Assembly (NCBI RefSeq): GCF_029210495.1
Contig: NZ_JARGDK010000004.1
Location: 62,001-126,000, forward strand
Source of the DNA: Pseudothioclava nitratireducens
GTDB taxonomy: Bacteria; Pseudomonadota; Alphaproteobacteria; Rhodobacterales; Rhodobacteraceae
DNA length: 64,000 nucleotides
Direction of reading: 5' to 3'
The notes under the pieces were generated by a model. That model was not told the DNA's origin, ran no database searches, and saw nothing but the letters and a program-made list of their open reading frames with translations. Shown one piece after another: positions 52,711 through 62,089 of this stretch (positions are counted from its first letter, which is position 1; every line of letters starts with the position of its first letter). A program made the translations under genes and the position numbers.

Positions 52711-52998
52711 TCATGCACAGCCCCCCGGAAAGATCCAGGCCCCGGCCCGGAAGTTGTCTCTGGTGCCAGAGGCGACACCTGCGCCCCGGCAATAGGCATT
52801 GGCCGCACGCTTGGCCTCGGCGCCCTCGTCATAGCCGAATGCCATGGCGCTGCGCGTGACCATCAGCCCCTCCGCCCCCGCGACCACAGCGTAGCCCTCC
52901 GGCGCGTGCCGGGGGCCGATGCTGGCCGTGGTGTCGCCCGGCATCGCACAGGCGGCGAGCGCCAGCGTGCCGAACGTCATGGGAAGGGCTCCGTGCAT
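52711..52998 (-). CDS. Small putative lipoprotein between nuoF and nuoG
   Basis: A 95-residue protein. Start ATG 52998 has GGAG eight bases upstream; a GTG at 53007, overlapping the nuoF stop, would add a Lys-Arg-rich N-terminus. The signal (MHGALPMTFGTLALAAC) ends in a lipobox LAAC. The mature part includes RHAPEGYAVVAGAEGLMVTR, EGAEAKRAANAYCRGAGVAS and a C-terminal FPGGCA, giving two cysteines besides the lipid-modified one. No family is recognised. Its position matches another extra reading frame of Rhodobacter/Paracoccus nuo clusters. Confidence 0.72.
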   Translation of the reverse strand: MHGALPMTFGTLALAACAMPGDTTASIGPRHAPEGYAVVAGAEGLMVTRSAMAFGYDEGAEAKRAANAYCRGAGVASGTRDNFRAGAWIFPGGCA

Positions 52999-53003
52999 GC
53001 GTT

Positions 53004-54299
53004 TCACTCCGCCGCCATCGCGCCCATACGACCCGTCTTGCGAGCCTTGATGCGGTCTTCGATCTCTTCGCGGTAATGGCGGATGAGACCCTGGATCGGC
53101 CAAGCGGCTGCGTCGCCGAGCGCGCAGATCGTGTGGCCTTCGACCTGTTTGGTCACGTCGAAGAGCATGTCGATTTCCTCGACCTCTGCCTCGCCGGTAA
53201 CCAGACGCTCCATCACACGCATCATCCAGCCGGTGCCTTCACGGCAGGGCGTGCACTGACCGCAGGATTCGTGCTTGAAGAACTTGGAGAGGCGCCAGAT
53301 CGCCTTGATGATATCAGTCTGCTGATCCATCACGATCATGCAGGCGGTGCCGAAGCTCGACTTCAGCTCGCGCATGCCGTCGTAATCCATGATCGCGTCT
53401 TCACACAGATGCGCAGGCAGGACCGGGCAGGATGCGCCGCCCGGAATGACGGCCTTGAGGTTCTTCCAGCCGCCACGGACGCCACCGCCATGCTTCTCGA
53501 TGAGTTCCTTCATCGAGATCGACATCGATTCCTCGATGACGCAGGGGGTGTTGATATGGCCCGACATGGCGAACAGCTTGACGCCGGTATTGTTCGGACG
53601 CCCGAAGGAGGCATACCAATCCGCGCCGCGACGCAGGATGGTCGGCACAACGGCGATGGATTCCACGTTGTTCACCGTGGTCGGGCAGCCATAAAGGCCC
53701 GCGCCCGCCGGGAAGGGAGGCTTCATCCGGGGCATGCCCTTCTTGCCTTCGAGGCTTTCGATCAGGGCGGTTTCCTCGCCGCAGATATAGGCGCCGGCAC
53801 CGTGGCTCAGGTAAACGTCGAAATCGACGCCCGACTTGCAGGCGTTCTTGCCGATCAGACCCGCGTCATAGCATTCGTCGATGGCGGCCTGGAGAGCCTC
53901 TTTCTCACGGACATATTCGCCGCGGATGTAGATATAGGCGGCATTCGCCCCCATCGCGAAACCGGCGATCAGCGCGCCTTCAACCAGCGTATGCGGGTCG
54001 TGACGCATGATCTCGCGGTCTTTACAGGTCGCGGGCTCGGATTCGTCGGCATTGATCACGAGGTAATGTGGACGGCCATCCGATTGCTTCGGCATGAAGG
54101 ACCATTTGAGACCCGTCGGGAAGCCCGCGCCGCCCCGGCCACGCAGCCCCGAGGCCTTGACCTGATCGATGATCCAGTCGCGCCCGTTGGCGAGAATACC
54201 GGCCGTGCCATCCCATTGCCCGCGCTTCTTCGCGCCAGCGAGGGAGCGGTCGTGCATCCCGTAGAGGTTGGTAAAGATCCGATCCTGATCTTTCAGCAT
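53004..54299 (-). CDS. nuoF: NADH-quinone oxidoreductase subunit F
   Basis: The FMN and NADH-binding subunit, 431 residues. The NADH/FMN loop [20 protein letters not shown], the FMN site [20 protein letters not shown] and the N3 4Fe-4S motif [15 protein letters not shown] (plus the later [13 protein letters not shown] Cys) are all present. It begins 10 bases after the DUF5337 gene. Confidence 0.98.
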   Translation of the reverse strand: MLKDQDRIFTNLYGMHDRSLAGAKKRGQWDGTAGILANGRDWIIDQVKASGLRGRGGAGFPTGLKWSFMPKQSDGRPHYLVINADESEPATCKDREIMRHDPHTLVEGALIAGFAMGANAAYIYIRGEYVREKEALQAAIDECYDAGLIGKNACKSGVDFDVYLSHGAGAYICGEETALIESLEGKKGMPRMKPPFPAGAGLYGCPTTVNNVESIAVVPTILRRGADWYASFGRPNNTGVKLFAMSGHINTPCVIEESMSISMKELIEKHGGGVRGGWKNLKAVIPGGASCPVLPAHLCEDAIMDYDGMRELKSSFGTACMIVMDQQTDIIKAIWRLSKFFKHESCGQCTPCREGTGWMMRVMERLVTGEAEVEEIDMLFDVTKQVEGHTICALGDAAAWPIQGLIRHYREEIEDRIKARKTGRMGAMAAE

Positions 54300-54309
54300 G
54301 TCAGTTCCC

Positions 54310-54525
54310 TCATGTGCCGGAGCCCCGGCGCCAGATGCGCCAGACCTGAGCCAGCGCGAAGATATACGCGGCCAAGGCCGCCAGATCGCCCAGAACCGCG
54401 TAGCGCGGTTCCAGACCCGTTTGCTTTCCGACCCATTGCAGGCCCAGCCAGAGCACCGTCGTCAGCGCGATCACAATGGCGGCCAGCCGCCCGTCTCGCT
54501 TATTCGCTTTCGATTGCTCCGACAT
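54310..54525 (-). CDS. DUF5337-like two-helix membrane protein in the nuo operon
   Basis: A 71-residue protein: charged N-terminus [13 protein letters not shown], then two hydrophobic helices (about 14-34 and 43-62) and a basic end RIWRRGSGT. It matches the size and setting of DUF5337 proteins found between nuoE and nuoF in Rhodobacteraceae. It lies six bases after the 314-residue frame and 10 bases before nuoF. The function is unknown; an assembly or membrane-docking role is only a guess from location. Confidence 0.8.
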   Translation of the reverse strand: MSEQSKANKRDGRLAAIVIALTTVLWLGLQWVGKQTGLEPRYAVLGDLAALAAYIFALAQVWRIWRRGSGT

Positions 54526-54531
54526 TCACCC

Positions 54532-55476
54532 TCAATAGTCGTTCGTTTTTGCCTTCTCGAGGAAGACATCCATGCCCTCCTCGCAGATGATAATCGCCTG
54601 CGAGACCCATTTGTCGCGCGAGCAGCGGCCCTTGAAGCGCGGCACATTCGCATCGGCAAACGCCACCTCGGCGGCGCCCCATTTCGCGATCTGGTCGTAA
54701 TGGAACACGCCCCAGCCGTTCAGAACGTCTTCGAGCTTCGGCCCGATGCCTTCGATCACCTTGAGATCGTCGGCCCCGGCCTTGCGCGGCGCCTTAAGGC
54801 CACGCGGTTTCTTGCCTTCGCCCGCAGCCGCGACATCGGCGTCGCTCGGGGCTTTCGGGGTCGCCTTAGCTTTGGGTTCCGCAGCCTTGGCCGCCGGTTT
54901 CGCAGCAGCTTTCTTCGCGGCGGGCGCCTTTTTGGCGGCGGGCTTTTTCGCTGCGGGCTTCGCCTCGGCCTTGGCGGCCGGAATATCCGCAAAGCCTTGG
55001 GCGGGCGCCGGGCTTACAGCGGCACCACCCGAGGCCACGGCAGCCGGAGCCTCGGTCGCGGCAGCCTTGGTCGCGGGCGCGCCCGAGGCGAGACCGGTCG
55101 GCTTGGCGCTATCCGGTGCGGCCCCTGCGGTCGTCGCGGCGGGTTTCACCGAGCCTGCGACGCTTGCGGTCGCATTGGCGCTCGGCGCGGGCGCCGCGGT
55201 TTTCGGTGCTTCAGCTTGAACCGGAGCCGGGGCCGCCGGAGCGGAGGCCGGGGTCGGCATGGCCGCGACACGGGCCGGTGCATGCGCAATATCGCTCCCG
55301 GTGCAGAACGCCCAAACGAGGAAACCGCCGAACAGGAGACAGGCCATCAGCCCGAGGAACAGCGCAGCGAGGAAGGACTGATGGCTCACCAGCAGCAGGA
55401 ATGCCGCAACGAGCAGCCCCAAGGCCGCGCCGCCCAGCCAGGCCTTGCCCCGGCATCCAGTGTCTTGTCCCGCCAT
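54532..55476 (-). CDS. Membrane protein with Ala/Lys-rich linker and C-terminal helix-hairpin-helix module, nuo operon
   Basis: A 314-residue protein of unknown function. Two adjacent hydrophobic segments lie at about 13-33 and 36-58. A 170-residue low-complexity Ala/Pro/Lys region follows, histone-like in its KPAAKKPAAKKAPAAKKAAA stretch. The C-terminal 70 residues carry DDLKVIEGIGPKLEDVL, FHYDQIAKW and FKGRCSRDKWVSQA, the same module that ends NuoE (its neighbour, 28 bases away) and L21. It corresponds to an extra frame of the complex I cluster. ATG 55476 has AGGAGAGG five bases upstream. Similarity to COG3743-type H3TH modules is recalled, not searched. Confidence 0.85.
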   Translation of the reverse strand: MAGQDTGCRGKAWLGGAALGLLVAAFLLLVSHQSFLAALFLGLMACLLFGGFLVWAFCTGSDIAHAPARVAAMPTPASAPAAPAPVQAEAPKTAAPAPSANATASVAGSVKPAATTAGAAPDSAKPTGLASGAPATKAAATEAPAAVASGGAAVSPAPAQGFADIPAAKAEAKPAAKKPAAKKAPAAKKAAAKPAAKAAEPKAKATPKAPSDADVAAAGEGKKPRGLKAPRKAGADDLKVIEGIGPKLEDVLNGWGVFHYDQIAKWGAAEVAFADANVPRFKGRCSRDKWVSQAIIICEEGMDVFLEKAKTNDY

Positions 55477-55504
55477 GTTCCTCTCCTATCCCTTGGTTCA
55501 ATCG

Positions 55505-56755
55505 TTACTTTTTATAGATGTCGTCCTTCTTGGCGCGGGACGAGAATTCCGTCTCTTCGCCTGCAGCCAGTTTCGCGGCTTGCGAGACCCAATTGTCGCG
55601 GCTCGCGCGGCCCTTGAAGCCTTCGAGATTGTCATCGACCCAGTCGAGTTCCGCCTGCGACCATGCAGCCACCTGATCGAAATGGAAGAAGCCCAGCGAG
55701 TGCAGCAGCGCCTCGAGTTTCGGGCCAACGCCCTTGATCATCTTGAGGTCGTCGGCCTTGCCGCCGCGTGCCGCGCTGAGCGTGGCGGGCTTGGTGCCCT
55801 TGACCCCACCCTCGGCAGCCACGGTCTGGCCCGCATCGGCCTTCGCCGTGCCGCCCTTCGAGTTCTTGGTTTCGGCCGGTTTGCCCTTGGCGGTCGCGGT
55901 CGCTTCCTGCTTGGTCACGCCGGTCTTGTCGATGGGCTTCTTGGCCGAGGGTTTCGGCTCCGCCTTGGTCGCGGCCTTGGCAGCGGCAGCTTGTTGCACA
56001 GCCGATTTCGGGCGATCCGCGCCCATGATGCCGATCGGCGCGAACTGGTTCGCGGCCCAAGGAGCATGCAGCGGCACTTCGGTCCCGTCGATCCGTTTGA
56101 TCGAGTCGCCAACCGACACCGCCAGCGCGACAGAACCGTTATAGTCTTCCTTGTCGCCCGCCGTTTCGGTGAGCGAGGTCAACCCATCCTTCGGTTCCGA
56201 CGAGAAGCGACCGATCTGCGAGCCCGCCTTGGGCGTCTTGCCCGCGGCCATGTCGTCGATCAGCTTGGCGAGGCTCTCTTCGGTGAGGTCTTCGAAGTAA
56301 TCCTTGCCGATCTGCGCCATAGGTGCGTTCGCGCAGGCGCCGAGGCATTCGACCTCTTCCCACGAGAACTTGCCATCCGCCGACAGCTCGAACGGATGCG
56401 CCGCGATCTTTTCCTTGCAGACCTTCATCAGGTCCTCGGCGCCGCAGATCATGCACGACGTGGTGCCGCAAATCTGGATATGCGCGACCGAGCCCACCGG
56501 GGCGAGCTGGAACATGAAGTAGAAGGTCGCCACTTCGAGCGCGCGGATATAGGGCATATCCAACATGTCGGCGACATATTCGATGGCCGGACGGCTGAGC
56601 CAGCCTTCTTGCTCTTGCGCGCGGAACAGCAGCGGAATGATCGCCGAGGCCTGACGCCCGACGGGGAATTTCGCGATCTGCGTCTGCGCCCATTCAAGGT
56701 TCGCGGGCGTGAATGCAAAGCTTTCGGGTTGCTCGTGATGAAGACGGCGAAGCAT
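55505..56755 (-). CDS. nuoE: NADH-quinone oxidoreductase subunit E with long C-terminal extension
   Basis: The first ~165 residues are a normal thioredoxin-fold NuoE binding the N1a 2Fe-2S cluster: [14 protein letters not shown] gives two Cys with one more between, and [12 protein letters not shown] the other two. At 416 residues it is more than twice the typical length (about 165-240). The extension (about 170-350) is Ala/Lys/Thr-rich and ends in the helix-hairpin-helix-like module [17 protein letters not shown] ... [14 protein letters not shown] (about 345-400). The ATG shares a base with the nuoD stop (TAATG). The extension has a near relative in the next gene downstream. Confidence 0.96.
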   Translation of the reverse strand: MLRRLHHEQPESFAFTPANLEWAQTQIAKFPVGRQASAIIPLLFRAQEQEGWLSRPAIEYVADMLDMPYIRALEVATFYFMFQLAPVGSVAHIQICGTTSCMICGAEDLMKVCKEKIAAHPFELSADGKFSWEEVECLGACANAPMAQIGKDYFEDLTEESLAKLIDDMAAGKTPKAGSQIGRFSSEPKDGLTSLTETAGDKEDYNGSVALAVSVGDSIKRIDGTEVPLHAPWAANQFAPIGIMGADRPKSAVQQAAAAKAATKAEPKPSAKKPIDKTGVTKQEATATAKGKPAETKNSKGGTAKADAGQTVAAEGGVKGTKPATLSAARGGKADDLKMIKGVGPKLEALLHSLGFFHFDQVAAWSQAELDWVDDNLEGFKGRASRDNWVSQAAKLAAGEETEFSSRAKKDDIYKK

Positions 56756-57996
56756 TAGCGGTCAATCTCCCCGAACACGACATCCATCGTGCCGATAATT
56801 GCGGACACATCCGCGAGTTGGTGGCCCTTGGCGACGTGATCCATGGATTGCAGGTGCAGGTAGCCCGGCGCACGGATCTTGGCGCGGTAGGGTTTGTTGG
56901 TGCCATCCGAAACCAGATAGACGCCGAATTCGCCCTTGGGGGCCTCGACGGCGGCGTAGGCTTCGCCCGCCGGGACGTGGAAACCCTCGGTGTAGAGTTT
57001 GAAATGGTGGATCAGCGCTTCCATCGAGGTCTTCATGTCGCCGCGCTTCGGAGGCGTCATCTTGCCCCGTGCCAGCACGTCGCCCTGCCCCTCAGGCGCG
57101 CGCAGCTTGGCGATCGCCTGATGGATGATCTTCACGCTCTCGCGCATCTCGGCCATACGGCAGAGGTAGCGGTCGTAGCAGTCGCCATTCTTGCCGATCG
57201 GGATCTGGAACTCGAACTCGTCGTAGCATTCGTAGGGCTGCGCGCGGCGCAGGTCCCATGCAAAGCCCGAACCGCGCACCATCACACCCGAGTAGCCCCA
57301 GTCGAGGATCTCTTTCTCGGTGATGATGCCGATCTCGGCGTTGCGCATCTTGAAGATGCGGTTCTCGGTCAGCAGCCCTTCGATATCGTCGAGCACGAGG
57401 GGGAATTCGTTCGCCCACGTCTCGATATCGTCGATCAGCTTCGAGGGCAGGTCCTGATGGACGCCGCCCGGACGGAAATAGTTGGCGTGCAGGCGCGCAC
57501 CACAGGCACGCTCGTAGAACACCATCAGCTTCTCGCGCTCTTCGAAGCCCCAGAGCGGCGGCGTCAGCGCGCCCACGTCCATGGCCTGCGTGGTCACGTT
57601 CAGCAGGTGGTTCAGGATGCGGCCGATCTCCGAGTAGAGCACGCGGATCAGGCTGCCGCGACGCGGCACTTCGGTGCCGGTCAGCTTCTCGATGGCGAGA
57701 CACCAGGCATGCTCCTGGTTCATCGGCGCCACATAGTCGAGGCGGTCGAAATAGGGCAGGTTCTGGAGATAGGTGCGGCTCTCCATCAGCTTCTCGGTGC
57801 CGCGGTGCAACAGCCCGATATGCGGGTCCGCGCGCTCCACGATCTCACCGTCGAGTTCGAGCACCATCCGCAGCACGCCGTGTGCCGCCGGGTGCTGAGG
57901 CCCGAAGTTGATGTTGAAGTTCCGGATCTGCTGCTCACCCGTCAGAACGTCTTTGGAGCCGTCATCGTAGGTGTTTTGCCGGATATCGCCGTCCAT
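56755..57996 (-). CDS. nuoD: NADH-quinone oxidoreductase subunit D
   Basis: The 49-kDa quinone-binding subunit, 413 residues, related to NiFe hydrogenase large subunits but without the metal cysteines. [38 protein letters not shown] and DVVFGEIDR at the end are typical. It is separate from nuoC, unlike the fused nuoCD of E. coli, with a 54-base gap. Confidence 0.98.
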   Translation of the reverse strand: MDGDIRQNTYDDGSKDVLTGEQQIRNFNINFGPQHPAAHGVLRMVLELDGEIVERADPHIGLLHRGTEKLMESRTYLQNLPYFDRLDYVAPMNQEHAWCLAIEKLTGTEVPRRGSLIRVLYSEIGRILNHLLNVTTQAMDVGALTPPLWGFEEREKLMVFYERACGARLHANYFRPGGVHQDLPSKLIDDIETWANEFPLVLDDIEGLLTENRIFKMRNAEIGIITEKEILDWGYSGVMVRGSGFAWDLRRAQPYECYDEFEFQIPIGKNGDCYDRYLCRMAEMRESVKIIHQAIAKLRAPEGQGDVLARGKMTPPKRGDMKTSMEALIHHFKLYTEGFHVPAGEAYAAVEAPKGEFGVYLVSDGTNKPYRAKIRAPGYLHLQSMDHVAKGHQLADVSAIIGTMDVVFGEIDR

Positions 57997-58050
57997 GGTC
58001 GTACCTCTGTGTTGCCGATGCTGCCGGGGCCTCTCGGTCCCGACACTGGC

Positions 58051-58650
58051 TCAGCCCTGCTTTTCGTCGCCGGGAAGAATATATTCCGCGCCCTCCCAGG
58101 GGCTCAGGAAGTCGAATTGCCGATATTCCTGCGTCAGCTTCACCGGCTCGTAGACCACGCGCTTCTCGGCCTCGTCGTAGCGCAGCTCGACATAGCCGGT
58201 GGTCGGGAAGTCCTTGCGCAGCGGGTGGCCGCGGAAGCCGTAATCGGTCAGGATGCGGCGCAGGTCCGGGTGGCCCGAAAACAGGATCCCGAACATGTCG
58301 AAAATCTCGCGCTCGAACCAGTTGGCCGAGGGGTGCACGTCGACGATCGAGGGCACCATCTCTTCCTCGCGGATCGCGGCCTTCACGCGGATGCGCTGGT
58401 TGCGATACATCGACAGGAAGTGCCAGACGACATCAAAGCGCGCGGGACGGCTCGGGTAGTCGACGGCGGTGATATCGACCAGCGTCGAGAAACGGCAATT
58501 CGCATCCTCGCGCAGGAATTCGACGAAATCCACGATCGAGGAGGCGGTGACGGTCACGTTCAGTTCGCCATAGGCGATCTCGGTCGAGACGACATCGGCG
58601 CCACGTTTCAGTTCGATATGGGCGGCAAGCTCTTGCAGGTCTTGGCTCAT
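58051..58650 (-). CDS. nuoC: NADH-quinone oxidoreductase subunit C
   Basis: The 30-kDa peripheral-arm subunit, 199 residues. The conserved signature [20 protein letters not shown] and [20 protein letters not shown] are present. Start ATG 58650 lies 10 bases after the nuoB stop with GGGG just upstream; the frame to 58716 overlaps nuoB. Confidence 0.98.
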   Translation of the reverse strand: MSQDLQELAAHIELKRGADVVSTEIAYGELNVTVTASSIVDFVEFLREDANCRFSTLVDITAVDYPSRPARFDVVWHFLSMYRNQRIRVKAAIREEEMVPSIVDVHPSANWFEREIFDMFGILFSGHPDLRRILTDYGFRGHPLRKDFPTTGYVELRYDEAEKRVVYEPVKLTQEYRQFDFLSPWEGAEYILPGDEKQG

Positions 58651-58660
58651 GATCCCCTCC

Positions 58661-59185
58661 TCAGCGCACCAGCGTGCCGGTGCGGCGGATCTTCCGCTGC
58701 AACTGCAAGATGCCATACATCAGCGCCTCGGCCGAAGGCGGGCAGCCGGGAACGTAGATATCGACCGGAACGATCCGGTCGCAGCCGCGCACCACCGAGT
58801 AGCTGTAGTGATAGTAGCCGCCGCCATTGGCGCAGGACCCCATCGAGATCACGTAGCGCGGCTCGGGCATCTGGTCGTAGACCTTGCGCAGCGCGGGCGC
58901 CATCTTGTTGGTCAGCGTGCCGGCGACGATCATCACGTCCGACTGACGGGGCGAGGCGCGCGGCGCGAAGCCGTAGCGCTCCACGTCGTAGCGCGGCATT
59001 GCGGTGTGCATCATCTCCACCGCGCAGCAGGCGAGACCGAAGGTCATCCAGTGCAGCGAGCCATTGCGCGCCCAGTTGATGATGTCTTCGGCGGAGGTCA
59101 GGATGAACCCCTTGTCCTGCAGATCACGGTTGAGCGCCTGCGTCGCCACTTCCATATCGGCCGCGGCGGTATTTTGCCCGGTCAT
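58661..59185 (-). CDS. nuoB: NADH-quinone oxidoreductase subunit B
   Basis: The N2-cluster subunit next to the quinone site, 174 residues. Cysteine motifs [20 protein letters not shown] and [11 protein letters not shown] supply the N2 ligands. Start ATG 59185 shares a base with the nuoA stop (TGATG) and fits Rhodobacter NuoB N-termini; an ATG three codons earlier (59194) has a better GGGG ribosome site and is a reasonable alternative. Confidence 0.97.
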   Translation of the reverse strand: MTGQNTAAADMEVATQALNRDLQDKGFILTSAEDIINWARNGSLHWMTFGLACCAVEMMHTAMPRYDVERYGFAPRASPRQSDVMIVAGTLTNKMAPALRKVYDQMPEPRYVISMGSCANGGGYYHYSYSVVRGCDRIVPVDIYVPGCPPSAEALMYGILQLQRKIRRTGTLVR

Positions 59186-59550
59186 CACGCCCATTCCAGC
59201 GCCCCTTTCTTCCATTCATAGGCAAAGCCTACGGTCAGCACGCCCAAGAACACCATCATGGACCAGAAGGCGGTCATGCTCAGATCCCCGAAGGCCACGG
59301 CCCAGGGGAACAGGAACGCCACTTCGAGGTCGAAGATGATGAACAGGATCGAGACGAGGTAGAAACGCACGTCGAATTTCATCCGGGCATCGTCGAACGC
59401 GTTGAAACCGCATTCATAGGCCGAGACTTTCTCAGGATCGGGGTTCCGAACCGCGAGAACAGCCGCTGCAAGGATGAGCACGAGGCCCAACGCAACAGCC
59501 ATGGCAAGGAAGATGAGGATGGGAAGGTATTCACGCAGCATGTCGTGCAC
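59185..59550 (-). CDS. nuoA: NADH-quinone oxidoreductase subunit A
   Basis: A 121-residue three-helix subunit with [20 protein letters not shown] (the conserved Cys loop near the quinone site) and [20 protein letters not shown]. The start is GTG 59550 ([10 protein letters not shown]), with GGAG seven bases upstream; an ATG at 59541 is the alternative. It opens the operon, behind 257 bases of noncoding DNA with an FNR-type box. Confidence 0.97.
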   Translation of the reverse strand: MHDMLREYLPILIFLAMAVALGLVLILAAAVLAVRNPDPEKVSAYECGFNAFDDARMKFDVRFYLVSILFIIFDLEVAFLFPWAVAFGDLSMTAFWSMMVFLGVLTVGFAYEWKKGALEWA

Positions 59551-59679
59551 TGGTTGGCTCCTTCATGACGCGACGAGATGTCGCGCAGGTTCCGGCTGTG
59601 CCGACCTTTAGACCCGCGCCCGGCCCGGGTCAACCGAGTGCGGGGTGGATTTTGCCCGTTTCGGGGGCAAAAAGCGCAA

Positions 59680-59772
59680 ATTGTATACCAGTGCACACCG
59701 GAACCGCCTGCAACACCCAAGGCGAAGGGGGCGCGGACAGGCTCCGCCCGTCCCCGCCTTGATCGAAGTCAA
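59680..59772 (-). promoter_or_regulatory. nuo operon control region with FNR/FnrL-type box
   Basis: TTGATCGAAGTCAA at 59759-59772 has the same TTGAT-N4-GTCAA form as the hemA box. Downstream towards nuoA, minus-strand TACAAT at 59685-59680 matches five of six -10 positions, within TATACAAT; no good -35 lies at standard distance, which would suit an activator-dependent promoter. If transcription starts near 59673, the box centre is near -92. A second candidate, TTGACC-N17-TAAAGG, lies about 60 bases from the nuoA start. The region also holds a GGACAGGCTCCGCCCGTCC hairpin near 59735-59753. Confidence 0.55.
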
Positions 59773-59807
59773 ACCCATCCGGATATTTTTTCGGCCCTGA
59801 GCCGGTT

Positions 59808-60590
59808 TCAACGCCGCCAGGACGGGGGGCGCTTCTCGAAAAAGGCGCTGATTCCCTCTTGCGCCTCGGGGCTTTCCCAGCGCGTCACCAAGGCCCCGAT
59901 GGTCGCGTCGATCACATCCGAATCGAGCCGCGGCCCCAGCATCCGCACCAGCGCCTTGGCCTCGGCCACCGCACCGGGGGCGCAGTTCAGATAGGGCGCA
60001 ACCTCGGCCTCGATGGCCGCGTCGAGTTCATGCGGCTGCACGACTTTGGCGAGCAGGCCAAGGCGTTCGGCCTCTTGGGCGTCGAACAGCCGCGACGACA
60101 TGAACACCCGACGCGCCCGCGCCTCGCCCATGCGCGCCACCACATAAGGCGAGATCGTCGCGGGCGTCAGCCCGAGCCGCGTTTCCGTCAGCCCGAAAGT
60201 CGCGCCCTCGACCCCGACCGCCACATCGCAGACCGACATCATCCCGATGCCGCCGCCGAACGCATTGCCATGCACGCGCCCGATCACCGGCTTGGGACAG
60301 GTGTTCAGCGCGTTGAGCATGCCTGCAAGCTTGCGCGCCGCCGCGGCACGGGTCGCGCCATCGGCCTCGATCTGCGCCTGCATCCATTTGAGGTCGCCGC
60401 CTGCGCAAAAACTCGCGCCTTCGGCATCGAGGATCACCACGCGCACGACCGCGTCGGCGCCCAGCGCCCCGATCGCCTCGGTGATCTCATCCATCATCTG
60501 CGCGCTCAGCGCGTTATGCTTGTCGGCCCGCGCCAGCGTCAGCCGCGCGACTCCGCGTGCGTCCACCTCTGTCTTGATAAGGTCAGCCAT
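59808..60590 (-). CDS. liuC: Enoyl-CoA hydratase/isomerase family protein, probable 3-methylglutaconyl-CoA hydratase
   Basis: A 260-residue crotonase-fold protein: oxyanion-hole segment SFCAGGDLKWMQA, GRVHGNAFGGGIGMMSVCDV and FGLTETRLGLTPATISPYVV. It overlaps the HMG-CoA lyase gene by eight bases in a run containing methylcrotonyl-CoA carboxylase, so the leucine-pathway hydratase (3-methylglutaconyl-CoA to HMG-CoA) is the best assignment; motif content alone would only give the family. ATG 60590 was chosen; the frame to 60926 overlaps the lyase. Confidence 0.88.
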   Translation of the reverse strand: MADLIKTEVDARGVARLTLARADKHNALSAQMMDEITEAIGALGADAVVRVVILDAEGASFCAGGDLKWMQAQIEADGATRAAAARKLAGMLNALNTCPKPVIGRVHGNAFGGGIGMMSVCDVAVGVEGATFGLTETRLGLTPATISPYVVARMGEARARRVFMSSRLFDAQEAERLGLLAKVVQPHELDAAIEAEVAPYLNCAPGAVAEAKALVRMLGPRLDSDVIDATIGALVTRWESPEAQEGISAFFEKRPPSWRR

Positions 60591-61446
60591 CCGCCCCCTC
60601 CCTGATCTTGCGCGCGAACGCACCCGCCGCAGCCAGACGTTCCGCGTCCAGCCCGGTCTCATATCCCAGCGCCGCGAGCCGCGCGGCCACGGCCTCGGTC
60701 GCCACATTGCCCGCAGCGCCCGGCGCATAGGGACAGCCGCCCAATCCGCCCACCGCCGCGTCAAAGACCCGGATGCCCTGCGCGAGGCTTGCCTCGATAT
60801 TCTCAAGCGCCCGACCGCCCGTGTCGTGATAGTGTCCGGCCAACGCGTCGGCGGGCACCGCATCGCAAACCGCGCGCAGCATTGCGGTGATGCTTTCGGG
60901 CGTCGCGCGCCCGACCGTGTCGCCAAGGCTCACCTCATAGCAGCCCATCTCACGCAGCTTGGCGGCCACCTCGGCCACCTTGCCCGGCGGCGTCGGCCCA
61001 TCGAAAGGACAATCCGTCACCATCGAGACATAGCCGCGCACTTGCAGATTATCGGCCCGCGCGGCCTCCATGATCGGCTCGAACCGCGCAAGGCTTTCAC
61101 TTATCGAACAATTCAGGTTGGCCTGCGAAAACCCCTCGGACGCTGAAGCAAAGATCGCCACCTCATCGGCGCGCGCGGCACGGGCGGCCTCGTAGCCCTT
61201 CATGTTTGGGGTGAGAGCCGTGTAACGAACGCCGGGCCTGCGTGCGATGCCGCCCAGCACCTCAGCCGAATCCGCCATCTGCGGCACCCATTTCGGGCTT
61301 ACGAAAGAGGCGACCTCGATCCGGCGGAACCCCGCCGCGCTGAGCATGTCCACCAGCGCGATCTTCTCTGCGGTAGGGATCAGGCGCTTTTCGTTCTGCA
61401 ACCCGTCGCGGGGGGCCATTTCAAAGATTTCAACCGTCTCAGGCAT
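60583..61446 (-). CDS. mvaB: Hydroxymethylglutaryl-CoA lyase
   Basis: The enzyme cleaves HMG-CoA to acetyl-CoA and acetoacetate, the last step of leucine breakdown (also called LiuE). The 287-residue TIM-barrel protein has FEMAPRDGLQNEKRLIP, VASFVSPKWVPQMAD, YEVSLGDTVGRATP, the divalent-metal AGHYHDTGGRALENI and the catalytic Cys loop VGGLGGCPYAPGAAGNVATE. Start ATG 61446 overlaps the GST gene by eight bases; the longer frame is not native. Confidence 0.95.
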   Translation of the reverse strand: MPETVEIFEMAPRDGLQNEKRLIPTAEKIALVDMLSAAGFRRIEVASFVSPKWVPQMADSAEVLGGIARRPGVRYTALTPNMKGYEAARAARADEVAIFASASEGFSQANLNCSISESLARFEPIMEAARADNLQVRGYVSMVTDCPFDGPTPPGKVAEVAAKLREMGCYEVSLGDTVGRATPESITAMLRAVCDAVPADALAGHYHDTGGRALENIEASLAQGIRVFDAAVGGLGGCPYAPGAAGNVATEAVAARLAALGYETGLDAERLAAAGAFARKIREGADG

Positions 61447-62089
61447 CGGGCAACTCGTAAAAATCCTGCGTGTAGATCGCATCGCCCCCGGCCTTCGCCA
61501 GCGCGCGCTGATAGGCGGGACGTGCTTTCACCCGATCACGATAGGCGACGATGGCGGGGAAGCTCTCGGGGCGCACGAAACGGAACATCGCGTCGATATT
61601 GAAACCCAGCATGCAATCGGCCGCCGAGAAGTCCGACAGCAGCCAATCCCGCCCCGCCAGATGCCGCTCCAGCGCCTTCATCGTGACCGTCAGGCGCTTG
61701 GTATCGAGCGCCATCAGGGGCGCCGAGCGCGCGCTTTCAGGCCGCAGGAAGATATGGTGGATGTTGAGGGCCTGAAGGATATTAGCCTGCGTCTCGGCGA
61801 AATGCACCCACGAGAGAAAGGCCGCCCGCTCTGCTTCGCCGGGCTTGGGCGCGAGCTGGCCTTGGACCTCGGTCAGATATTCGACGATCGCCCCCGACTC
61901 AAAGATCACCTGCCCGTCGATTTCGAGCGCGGGGATGCGCCCGGCCGGGCTCAGCGCGAGGAATTCAGGCGCGCGGAGGCTCCCATCCGTAAGGCTGTAG
62001 CTTCGCACCTCGCAGTCCAGCCCCATCTCTTCCAGGAGCCACAGGATTCGCATCGAGCGCGAGCCGGGTGTGTGATGCAGACGGATCAT
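61439..62089 (-). CDS. Glutathione S-transferase family protein in the leucine-catabolic operon
   Basis: A 216-residue GST: the N-terminal thioredoxin domain (about 1-80) with TPGSRSMRILWLLEEMGLD and the glutathione-binding GRIPALEIDGQVIFESGAIV; the C-terminal helical domain (about 90-210) with FSAADCMLGFNIDAM. It overlaps the methylcrotonyl-CoA carboxylase gene by four bases and HMG-CoA lyase by eight. A GST between these two is recurrent in Rhodobacteraceae; its link to leucine degradation is unexplained. Confidence 0.9.
   Translation of the reverse strand: MIRLHHTPGSRSMRILWLLEEMGLDCEVRSYSLTDGSLRAPEFLALSPAGRIPALEIDGQVIFESGAIVEYLTEVQGQLAPKPGEAERAAFLSWVHFAETQANILQALNIHHIFLRPESARSAPLMALDTKRLTVTMKALERHLAGRDWLLSDFSAADCMLGFNIDAMFRFVRPESFPAIVAYRDRVKARPAYQRALAKAGGDAIYTQDFYELPDA

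Noticed and set aside
60591-60926. An N-terminal extension of the enoyl-CoA hydratase frame
   Set aside because: It overlaps the HMG-CoA lyase coding sequence in another frame and is Arg/Trp-rich; crotonases start at MADLIKTE with ATG 60590.
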